Source of the DNA: Siderastrea radians
Lineage: Eukaryota; Cnidaria; Anthozoa; Scleractinia; Rhizangiidae
DNA: 64,000 nucleotides
Assembly (NCBI GenBank): GCA_964017195.1
Contig: OZ024888.1
Location: 17,517,201-17,581,200, forward strand
Direction: 5' to 3'
Positions 38,701 to 50,700 of this stretch are shown here, piece after piece (positions within the stretch are counted from its first letter, which is position 1; each line of letters starts with the position of its first letter). The position numbers were made by a program, and so were the translations under genes. The notes beneath the pieces are model-generated. The model was given only the letters and a program-made list of their open reading frames with translations. It was not told where the DNA came from and did no database searches.

Positions 38701-41700
38701 CAGCACCTGTGTCCTGTTCTTCTCGAATCTCATAGAATGAAATTGAGATATGCCGCTGTGCAAAAGAGAGTGAGTGATCTGGGGAAAACTATTCAAGAAG
38801 TGGAACACATTAACCGTCGGTTTTGTACAAAAATATTCACACAATTAAATGTTATAAATTACGGACAAACTGAAAGAATCGGGTACATTTTTATACGATC
38901 CCTGATTAATTTAACATCCGGGTTTCATCAGGTCTGTTACAGAGGGGTTTTTTTGTATTATATTCGGCACTGGGATTAAAGGGTAAAAAGTACTTGCTTA
39001 CGCTTAATTATTTCACTTGCGTTTCGTACCAGTATTTGCCGATAGATATAACCTTGCCTCGACACCAAGTCGCTGCTAGAGACTTGCTGGTGGTCGCGAT
39101 CGTTCAACTCGCACACTGGCGATTCACTATCTTTGGGTCCGTAGTTGTAAGACACGCAGTCAGGTTCCCGATAACAGCTTATTTCGCACTTGTCTTGGTT
39201 TGTCACTTGCACATTCTTGATCACGTGGTTTTCGAGAACCTTGTCCCTGATGTGATGTACAAACTCAATAGACCTGCAGCTATCTGGAACGGCTATTATG
39301 CATTGTAAAATAAAAAGCAAGAAATTATTAGCACTGCTTTATCTAGCTCGTGTTACTCAGCATGGCAAAATCAGTCAGTCAACTAATTAGATACGAAGTA
39401 TTCTGATTAGATCACTTGTTTGTTTGTTTGTTTGTTCAGTTAATTAGTGCGTTAAAAACTTAATTTAATAGTCATTTAGTTGTCGACAGGCAGTTTTGAT
39501 TATCCTGTAGCTAAACCAAAAATCCAACTTTTAATGCGGAACAGCTATGTAGGTTGCCGGTTATGTAAAACTGTCGTTTAATACTCCTAAAATACAGGAG
39601 GGCAATCTCTACTTGGTGCATGCATATAATAATAGAGTGATACCTGAGATTGCCTTTTCATGTTTGATTGTCTCTTTGTCGTTTATTCTGTTGACAGAGT
39701 CTAGCAGTACGATAGTCAGACAATTAACTATTTTGTTGACTACTTAGACAATGTACCTGATGCCGTCGGCTGTATAGTAGGAGATTCTGTAAAAAGAATG
39801 GATTTGTTATTATTATTTTGTTAGAAAGTTCTTTTCTACCAAGGCCGGCATTTCCTCTTTTCTGGTATATTTTTAATGTTGTTTTGTCCAGTGTATGTCC
39901 AATTTTACTTTATCCAGTGTAGTGTATTTTCTATTTGAATTAATCATAATAGCCGTGTGCCACTTGTGTTATCAAATCCTTCCATCCAATAGAACGGATC
40001 GAAAATGCAAGTAAGCGTAAGTTTGACTGCTGTTTTTGGTTGGTTTAAGGAGAGTCTTGTAACTGCGTTTTGTACTGGTCGTTGACGAGCCCCTGGGTAT
40101 CGATACCACAAATCTCGGTTGTTTTCCCGAGATCAACTTGAAGCCAGTCCTGACTACCGCAACAACTCGATGCACACCAGGCATTGTTACCATTGAGTCG
40201 ACCTTTAGCAGCCGCGTAGTAACTATCGTATTCTGTAGAGGCCGTCATGTGATTATCAGGGATGATTGCGGGATCGGCAACACCAACAGCATTACTGAAG
40301 CAACCCATTTCTATGAAGGTGAAGCATTAAGGTTACTGTAAACCTTCGTGGGTGTCCTCCGGGGAATCTTCTCTATGCCCGTTGTTTTTAAATAAATCCA
40401 AGAAAAAATATATATCACTGCAAAGCTTATAAAATGAATAACCTGAAATAGCACTTCTTTTTATTAAAAGCCTTCAAACGAAAATCTGGCAGACTTTGCT
40501 AAAGGCTAACAAACTATGTGAGGCTGTGTTGTTATTTCCATCGGTTCCCTAGAAAATCTGTGATAAAGTTGAACAATTGAAGTATTTTCGATCGCTGTCA
40601 CGCTCTGGGACAAAACAAGAAAAATATTGCGAATTTCGTTTGTGTTGTTGTTGCTGTTTGTGTTGTTGTTGTTCTTTTACCTGGTGGGGCTGACTGAGTT
40701 GTAGCTGACGTTGTCGACTCCACTGTGGAAGGAAATAGACCATAAGTTTAAGAAGTCACGAAGGATGAAAAGGTTGTTAGCAAGAATATTGTCAATGACG
40801 ATTATCAGCAAACCCCCCAAAGAAACTACATGTATTTTGCCATCCCCAAATTAATAAACCGTTCCTCAGTTTTTTCTATTCTAAAGTTACATTAAGACAG
40901 TGCAATAAAATCTGGTATGTTTATGTTTGGAATGGCCGCGATAAGGTTATAGCGGTTACCCGTGCGACCTTTACAAAGAAAAACAACGAAAAATTAAGTT
41001 TTGGTGTACGTCACTAACTGCCCTTTCTGTTCTAGAGCTACTCGTTTAAGACATTGAGCACTTAGTCATATTCCGTCTAAACCCCACAGCATTTTCAAAT
41101 CCTATGCGTTAGAAACTTATGGTTAAGCTACAGAATATAAGTTTTATCTCCTTAACCCCAACTAAAACTGGTGCAAAAACAATTTGGTGCGTGCGGTGCA
41201 TGCAGATGCCCTTGTTGCCACTAACATGCATGCAAACGGCTGTTGAGGAGCCCGAAAAAGTTTATCTTTATAAATTCCAAGAATAAGAATATATTGAATC
41301 CCTTTGTATTCACTGAGAAATTACTAGTTAACGTGCCCAAAATACGAAGGAAGAATTATCAGTGTATTGGCTAATCTGAGGTTTCAGGGACTTTTTTGGC
41401 CTGATCCTCTTTGTGAGAATTATGACATGATAAGGTCATAGGGATCACGTGGTACAATAATCGTTTCTGAATGTCTTCCTTCGAAGTAATGCCGCTTACA
41501 AATATGGCCGCCACCTTGGATGACGTCTCTGGCCCCCGACAGCGCTGCAACACATAATATATACCTGTTTTTTGTAGAGCACATCTGATTCAAAGGTTTT
41601 CTATCAAAGGCAAAAACTCTCCGAAATATTAAAACACAGCAAAAAAACCCAGGGGAGGGGTTTCATCAACTCCCTCCCGGCTTCCTTGTACCATGGTGGG

Positions 41701-44700
41701 GGTGTGACTTTGCTTGTACGTCGGAGGATTAACTTGTACAAACATGTGCAACCAGTTATCCCTGTTCACGCATTCATATTCCGGTAAAAAACATCCAATT
41801 TATTGCGTATGTTCTTAATATCTTTAAGTTTACTGAGAGCGTTTCCCTAGCAATCGTAACCTAAAATGATCTAAGAAAACAGGAAGAACGAAATGTAACT
41901 TACAGGTGGTAGCATACAGCTCAACTCTAAGGCAGTTCCATGTAGATTGACTGACTGGATAAAAGCGAAAGTATCTTGAAGTAACTGGCACTGATAGGCT
42001 GTGTTGGTCAACAGTGGTGGCATTTCCATTCCTGTGAAATATCTTCCAACAAAACAGATAGGTCAAGGACACCGTAACAAGCTTTTAAGTACTATTTACA
42101 GCCGAATAAAATGTTTTTTGCAAAACTATCAAGCAATGCACCCAGACGTCCCCAAACTCGACCAGAGAAGGGTTTATGCACAAAGAATTGCAGTGGAGAC
42201 AGCTGTGGAGATATATCCATTGGCATATTTATGTCAATGAAGATCATCCGTCGCAATCGTCGCATTCCTGACAGATGCGGCATCCATCAAGAATGCGGCG
42301 AGAATTTCTCTTTACAAGCACACCTTATATGCAGAATTTTTATAAGCTTTTATAACGCCTTTATAACCTTTATAACTTTTAGGACCCCTTATAAACAGGA
42401 GCTTGAGGTGGAGGCGCGCGCCTCCACCTCAAGATGGAGGCGCGCGGAAAAAAAAGAAGAATTTTGTCCTGTAAGCTACATTTGATATCTACACTCAAAT
42501 GGTAAAAGAACCTATAAAGGGAAAGAATATCTGCGGCCATTATATATTTTGTAGTTATTTCAGGCTGTATATTGGTTGCGGTCATCAGTTGAATTTTTGT
42601 AGTCAATTTAAAGCAATTCTGCTCTGTGCATGAAGGCAGTCTTGATATTCACCAATTGCAGGCTGTTCAGAATTTTACTTGCCGAATTCGTCTGCGGCAC
42701 GAGAAAAAAACGATCATTTAACTCCCCTTCTGAAAGGCCTATCTTGGTTGCCCTTTAAGGACCAACTCTATTACTGCCAAGCTATTATGGCCTACAAATG
42801 CATGACCGGACACGCCCCTAAATATCTAACATCCCGACTCATTACCCGCGAACAAGTTAGCAAACGTACAACTAGGAGTGGCCGAAAGCTAAACATTCCT
42901 CTTTTTAGAACGGCCTCCGGGCAACGGACATTTTACTATAGAGGTATTGGGCTCTGGAACAATTTAGAGTCTTACTTAAAATCAAGTCAATCAGTTCAAG
43001 TTTTTAAAAGTCTTTTAAAGAACTGACAAACTTTTAGACAATTTTGTTAATGCTCCTTAGCTTAAGTATTTTAACAAGTAATAAGTAACAAGTAATAAGT
43101 TAAGTATTGTAATAAGTAATAAGTAATTAGTGATAAGTATTGTAATTAGTAATTTCACGATGGCTAAAACACTCTTAAAATTGTCAGGCATTGACATTAG
43201 GATTAATTTACAGTGCTCAAAGCACAAGAGCTGCCTAGACGTCCTCTGCTAGCATTAATGGTGCCTCAATGTCAGATATTATGGCTGCACCCTGGTCAAA
43301 TGCCCGCACATTTTCAAGATTCTACAAGAAACCTGTTCAGCCAAGTGGCCCCACGTTTAGCTCTACTTCGTTAGCATCCACCAGTGGACTGAAGGAATAG
43401 GATATTTCCTCTTATTTTTATCCCTACCATGTTTGAGCTGTATGGTCTAAATAGGGTTTTTTATTGGTTATTTCTTTTTCTTTTTCACTGATGTCTCTCT
43501 TATTCCTTGGGCTCGTAGTCCCCACTCTTTCAAGTCTCACGTGACTCCTTAGCGACAGTTGACCAATGACAATGTAGAATTGTAAAGTTAAATTGTAAGC
43601 TGAGGTTTTACTGCAATTCTACGAAATTATTGGTCTGGAGCTAAAGACTCAAGTGCCCACCACAATTTTCTTTCCTCTCTGGGCTTATTATGCACCGAGC
43701 AACGTTTCTTCTTTACCCTACCCTTGGATGAGAGGACCCCTCGCCTTTAAAGACTGATTGCTGACGGCTTACGCGCATACCCCACCTGACTCCTTAGCTC
43801 CAGACCGATAACTTCGTAGAATTACAGTCAAACTTCAATTTACAGGTAAGTCTCGTTTAACTTAAAAATTTTCAATCAGTTAAAATGTTCCAGGATTTTC
43901 CTATCTATGTTATTTTCTATGACAGTAAAAAAAATGGTGACTTTCATCACCTTTTTATGTCTTTAAATAACTATCCTCATCTGCACCCTGCTGTTTATAG
44001 AAATTTTGAAAGTTCATAATAAATTTGATCATATTTTCATAACATACCGATAAGATTACATACATGTATTGATGGTAAATAACTTTCCACTGTACGTATT
44101 CGTGTATATTAGTGTCTCCATGAGCAGATTTGAGTATTACATAAACGATAAAATAAAATGTTTGCTGCGATACAGTCAAGAGTTATTTCAGTAAAAGAAA
44201 TTTAAAAAATGCCAAAATGGTAAAAAAAAAATCCCACACGTTTCGGGCTTAGCCCTATTTCACTTTGACTCGTGCTGAAGAAGGGCTAAGCCCGAAACGT
44301 CTTGGATTTGTTTTACCTTTTTTTAGCCCTTTTTTTCTTTTTTGAAATAACATTTTTTTTTCTTTTTTGAAATAACTCTTGACTAGCTTTGAGAAGAGTT
44401 GCTACTTAAAGGAGAACTGAAATCAAATATCAACCAAGTTTTTGTAGCTTGTTTTAAGTAATTATGCAAAATAAAAAACAATGTGTAATACTTTTTTTTC
44501 TTCTCAAGAAACATTCCTGACCCAAAAAACGAAGATTTTTACTGTGTATTTGCCGATAATTTTCGCTTTGTACCGCGCCTCAGATTCCGTTTGTCAGCGG
44601 TTCTTCATGAAGTTATGACGTATGATATGGGGAAGAAAGTAAACATGGCAGTAAAGCCTTGTACGCTAAAGGGACAAGATATTACTTTGAAAAGGCACTA

Positions 44701-47700
44701 AATGAGTGCAGAAATGACAGAAACAGCCAGAATGGACAGACAGTACAAATATTCTTTCTGGAATTCTGTAAGTTCACCTTTATCTTGACAGACCTAACTC
44801 TCCTACGGTCGCAATCGAATGACGAGAGCGTCCCTCTTGCCCATCATTACAAAACAGTTGCCAGTGTTGTAAAATGCAAAGCTCCTTTTGTGCCTTTAAC
44901 GGAATATGTAGATCTTGTGTAGAATTTGTTACTACACACCGCTTTAAAAGATTCCTTGTCATTTTGTTTAGGAGAGGCTGTGTTCGATACAGTTTTTGAA
45001 ATCGATCGCAAGTTGGTCACGCAGATCGAATAGCCTCGTATGTCGTAAACTACACGAATTTACTTAAGCTCAAATAAATTGAAATTTTGATACCTGTTGT
45101 GGACTTTCCTTTTTTGCTTAAATTCGCTTGGTACACCTTCCGGTCTTACGAAAGGAATCCCGTATAAATGAAGGTACTTCATTGGATATATTTGTATATC
45201 AACTCTCGATCTCTTCGAGTTTGCCCCAAAAGAATTGTCTTCTACCTTACATATTTACAATGGTGTACTGCGCGGCCTTTGGATGCAACAATGACTCAAG
45301 ATACAATACTAGTGTATCCTACCACTGCTTTCCAAGGGACAAGGCCCTTCAGGACCAGTGGCTTGCAAGGATTTCTCTAGCTGATCTAGTTGTCACCAAA
45401 CACTCCAGATTGTGTTCGCTGCATTTCACCCCAGACGACTACGAACGTGACTTGAGAGCAGAACTTACCGACCGGAAACGTAAAGGATACCTCAAGACAG
45501 GTGCCATACATTCAATATTTTCGCATCGTCCAGCCAAAAAGCCTCGACCATTGTCGGAGAAACGTCTTGAAGAAAAAGCCAGGCAAGAGGTAGGAGCTAA
45601 TAATATAATTATGAATGCAAACAAGAAACTTGTGCTTACCTGTCAGACAACTGCAATAAACCGTGACACAAGTGACAAATAGGATATTTTTACGAATAAC
45701 AAAACATGTTGTTTCTATGTTGACACCACGAAACATGGAAAATAGATGGGAAACTTGTGAGGATTGGGGAAAGAGTTGAGTATAGATACAGCTGGAATGG
45801 AGGAGCCTAGTATTAGCCATACTAGCTGTGCCCATATTCTTTCCTTGTATGAAGACATTTTAGTGTATAATTTGTATTTAGTTCTTTTCTTATTTTCTCT
45901 TTTTTTTTAATTATCCACTTTATCTGTAATTATTGAATTGGAGGAATAATTATTAAATACAACTGCCCAAGTGTTAAGTAAAACTGCCATTCTTCTGGGT
46001 CCCTTAAGGAGTGAATTTGGCAGTTTTTAAGAAGTGCCCTTCTAAGGTGAACACCAACCCACTTGACAGTCAATTGTATTGATGACACTGAAAAATTAAA
46101 ATGAATTGAAAATAAGACACATGAATCCACATTGCTGCTACAACACAGATTTTATTTGATGTTGAGAACTTAATTTAGACATCCCTTTCTCTCGCTGTAA
46201 AACGTGAAATTATTAACATCTATTATTTTGGTTTGCAGTACATTTTTTCTGTCACTGAAAGAACACATGTATTACCTGATGAAACTGATGGGCCTCAACC
46301 AAGTACATCTACATCCACTGAAACAAGTCATGGGGCAGTATTACCTTTTGAGTCTGACGAGCCTCGAGCAAGTACATCCACAGGCACTGAAACAAGTCAT
46401 GCATTACCTGACGAGACTGATGAACCTCAACCAAGTACGTCTACTTGGATTAGCAGTTTCACAGCCTGATGCTTATGTGTTGGTGCAGTCTCAAAAAATC
46501 GAGGTAAAGTAGAGTGTTGACTTTGGATGCCAGGTAAGCACGCGTGGAACCCAACTAATGCTGAAATCATTTGAAACCCGGACTGATCAAGTAAGTACTT
46601 GTGAGGCCAGTACTCAGTTTGAAGAAGACGATTTACAAACTACAGTTACCAAAGTGGAGGACATCACTGAGGAAGATAATGCTGAAACTGTGTCCCCAGG
46701 TGTGTCCCCTCAAAAGGATCCAGCTTATCAACCCTCGTCACCCCCAGACAAATTTTCAGATGGTTTTAACACATCAGAAGATGAGGAAGAAGAAAACTGT
46801 AAGCCCCTTAACCCTCAGGATGACACAAAATTTATTTTTTTAAGAAAAAGCTGTTTGAACTTTTCAAGCGATGCCCTGAATTTGGTGCAGCTGACAATAA
46901 AAAAACACCAATCCACTCGAGAAACTCAATTATTTGTGACCCTACCTCGCGTAAATGATCATAAAACATTTTGGAAAAGCCAGCCCATGCTTGAAGGGAT
47001 GGCAGCTGGAAACTTACTCATGTCATCATCTATTTTACTTAGTGGCTCTTCTTGTAATAAGGTAGCTTCTCTTGCAGACATCCTTAAGTTGAAGTTTTTT
47101 AGTGAGAAAACATTTTATAATATTCAGGATCAATATTTACTCCCTGTAATTTATGAGTTTTGGGAGCAGGAGCAACAGTCTGTTTTTGCAGAGTTTAACA
47201 ACAAAGATTTGTGGCTTTCAGGGGACGGTCGCTGTGATAACCCGGGTCACAATGCCAAATATGGCAAACGTACTATGATTGATCAAGATACTGATAACAT
47301 AGGGGATAAGGGGGGGGGGGGAGGATAAAAGTTGTTGCAACTGATCGACATGTTGGAATCAGATCTGACATGAAGAGAAATTACCCTGACGTAGAATACC
47401 AATTGAATGTGTGGCACCTTTCCAAAACTATTACAAGCAAACTAAATGAAAAAGCAAAGAAAAACGACTGTGGGAAGCTTTCACCTTGAATAAAATCAAT
47501 TTCCAACCATCTTTAGTGGTGTGCTGAAACCTGTGGGGGAGACCCAGAGCTGCTGAGGGGGAAGTGGAATTCCATTGTTCACCACACTGCTAACATCCAT
47601 TCTTGGGACACAGCAGACCTCAATCACAAATGTACTCATCCACCTATTCCTCGTGAGGTGGCTAGAACCAAGCAGTGGCTGCGACCTGGATGCCCAGGCC

Positions 47701-50700
47701 ATGAAGCCTTGAAGGAGGTTGTTTTTGACAAAAACCTCTAAAAGGATATTAAGCAGTTGTCCCTCTGCTGTCACACTGGGAACTTGGAGGTTTATCGTAG
47801 CGTCCAAACTAAGTATGTACCCAAACGCCAACACTTTTCGTATAAGGGAGTGGTTGCACGCACCCAGCTGTCAGCACTAGATCACAATGCAAACACTGGG
47901 AGGCAACAGGCCACTGCCACCCGGGGTGACAATACAGGGGAACACCAGTACAAACTTGTCTTTCCAAAACACACGAAAGAGTGGGTGGCAAAGCCAATTT
48001 TGGAAAAAAAAACAGGGATCACCTTAAGCGAATGCTGGATGCTATCACTGACAGAAAAAAACTGTGAGCGGAGTGCAACACTCGCTACCCCTGCACACAT
48101 TTCCAAAAACATTGCTAGTAAACCTAGGCCTCAAAGAGCAGAAGTTATCGGCAAACACACGTCAAGGTTTTGTGATAATTAAAACAGAAATAACAAATAG
48201 GCAGATTGAAAAAGTACAAGACAGGAAAGAGGTACAGAAAGTTGTCATTTTCCAATATGCCTAAGGAGACACCTAAAACTGCAATGCCAGGAATTATCTT
48301 GTTAATGCTCAATAAGCTGTATATTATGCATCAATCATGTTAAATAGTAAGTTTCGGAGAACAATGTATTACCTTTATCAATAGCTCAAAGACAATGTAT
48401 AATTTGTAAACAGAGCTCGTCTATATTGAATTGTAGTTATGCTGCAGAAATAAATATTTTCAATGGTGAAATCTTGTTCATGAGAACTCGATATCTGCTT
48501 TTGAAATCCCGAGTAGTGCCCATCTTCCTCAGGAAATTCTTTCCGTATAGCGTGAACGACACATGCAGCAATTACCCTTCGTCGCTTTTTTCCCAGGACT
48601 CCGTGTACCCACCATGTGAACTGCCTATAAGCAGCCAAGCGCCAAGTTCTGAAATTCAAAAGCAAACATCACTGGTAAGCACAAATGTCTAACAAGTACA
48701 GAAGAACGTTAAACATCCGTTCTGACATAACTATAGTTTACCTGTTTACAATAGGTTCCGGAATTGGGTTGAGGCGGGCATTGTGAATCACCACGAGTGC
48801 CGTCCTCAAAACATCGGTATCGAGGCATACAATCCTAAATTTCTCGTGGCTTGAAATACATGTAATACCTATCAGTAGATCAACAACATACCCATAAATC
48901 TTATACAGGTGAGGCTATTCGTTCTAATTCATTGAACAGTCTAAGCTTGAACATAGTAATCATCGTCACTTCCAAAACTAGACATAACTCAACCCTCGGT
49001 AGCGGCGTTGAAATAGGGTGAAATGTTTGATCAAAGTGTCTCGTTTGGCGAAGATTATGCCTTAATCTGCAGCAAAATAAAAGTCATAATTAAAAATAAA
49101 ATTTGCGATCACAAACCTGATTCATCGAATTTCTGATTGAGCTCCTCTAGCTCTTGACAACAACAGCATTCTTCATTTGTCGCCGTGTGCACGCAATGGC
49201 CGCAAATACACCACTCTGTGTTCTCGATCCTTGCTCGTCCCTCTGTTTCATCTTCTTCTCCTTCTTCAAAGTCTTTCTCATTTAGTTCTTCGCCAGGGAG
49301 ATATGTTGGCTCGAACTGAAATGGCCCAATTCCGCTCATAGTCTAAGAAAAGTTTCCGGCAATACTCGAGCTTGAAAGGGCGAAAGTTAGTTTACTTTTC
49401 CATCTTCCCCATAACCTAGGTCACAGCTTTGCGTTGAAAGCCGCTGACTGAAAATGGCGCCCACGTTGCTGAACCCGAAAAAGCGGGAAAATAGCAATTT
49501 CAAACTAAAATTTCTCGCGAATACTACGCAGCAGGCAGATAAAAATGTTCAAATCGTATTTTTCATATCTTTGGCTCCTAAAAAAAATCAACTTGATTTT
49601 TGACTTCAGTTCTCCTTTAAATCTCGGGCGAACCATAACGACAACATCGTAACGGCATATGTATTCATGTTAATGTTACCCATCAAGATGTCGTCTCCTA
49701 TACCGTCCTTGTATAAAGTTCATGGTAAGGATACTATACATGAGACTATATGTTTAGTAACCCTAACATGAATTGTATGCCATCCTACGTACACACACAA
49801 AAAAATTGGAAATTCCGGTTCTACGTACATCAGAGAAAATCGACCGTAAAAATGGACATTTATATCCTCATTGAGGTTCTTGACTGGTTACCGGTAGCGC
49901 TGAATTGACTATCGGTATCTCTTTACTGGCTTGAGATGACCTTGTCATGGGATTTAGGTAAACATGTCTGCGCATGGAACACCAGTAATTGGCATAAATG
50001 CTGGAAATACTCTGTCTGTTCTGTCAGCTGTGTTGCACGTAATTCGAAGAACTTTGAAAGTTAACAAGGTTTTTTTTTTTAATCCACAAAATAACAATCA
50101 ATCTCTTTCAAAATTAAAAGATATGCATTTTGATGGCAATAAGTTTCTTTATCTACAAGCATCCTTCAGCGCATTCCAGTGGCATAAGTAAATGCAAACA
50201 TTTATAATGCAAATAAAATCTCACCTTGTCACTTCCACCTGTATCCTTATAGGTATTCCAGTTGCTTTCATCAGAAGAGAAAGACAATTTGAAGTCTATC
50301 ACGAAGCGACTGTATATTTTGTTTCCATGCGTAGCAACACCACATATTTCAGTTGTTTGTCCAACATCAACTTGGAGCCATTCCTGACTCCCGCAACAAT
50401 TTAATGCACACCAACCCTTACCATTGTTTCTGTTTTCATTCAGTCGACCGAATATCGCTTCTGTGCCACTCCTTTGTGTAGAGGCTGACATCTGAATGTC
50501 AGGAACTATACCAGGATCAGCAACTCCAACAGCATTATTGAAGCAAGCGTAAGCTATAAAATGTAAAAGTACTTTGTGATCACTTTGTAACATCTGATAT
50601 GTGTTTTTATCAGATGAATAAAGACTTCCCTAAAATAATAAATTGAAAGGACTATGTCACAGGTATTTTTGTCACCTTGGTGTCAAATTCCGCTTAAATC

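Larger units (their letters stand above)
44410..49616. mobile_element. Kolobok-type DNA transposon, 5.2 kb, TTAA-flanked
   Basis: It lies between TTAA tetranucleotides at 44406-44409 and 49617-49620. Ends are inverted: AGGAGAACTGAAATCAAATA at the left and AGGAGAACTGAAGTCAAAAA as the complement of the right. Inside is a THAP-type transposase pseudogene on + and a second gene on - with a P2X7-ballast-like domain. TTAA targets with a THAP-bearing transposase are features of the Kolobok superfamily. It sits in the 8.2-kb intron that splits the first F5/8C domain of gene A. Confidence 0.85.

Noticed and set aside
38512..38979. 155-codon + ORF with [14 protein letters not shown] repeats
   Set aside because: The repeats are the decamer array of the Mutator-like MITE, and the rest is antisense to the PAN intron.
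39288..39320. PAN exon as a first exon with its own signal peptide ([11 protein letters not shown])
   Set aside because: The codon at 39318-39320 is TTG, not ATG, and a good acceptor (GCATAATAG) follows at 39293. The residues before it are intron.
42001..42485. + ORFs opposite exon 3 of gene A
   Set aside because: Antisense shadows of the F5/8C exon running into the palindrome.
39030..50553. Splitting gene A into two genes at exon 5
   Set aside because: No signal-peptide exon is seen before the PAN exon, and linker exon 6 keeps phase 1. The single-gene model is simpler, though not proven.
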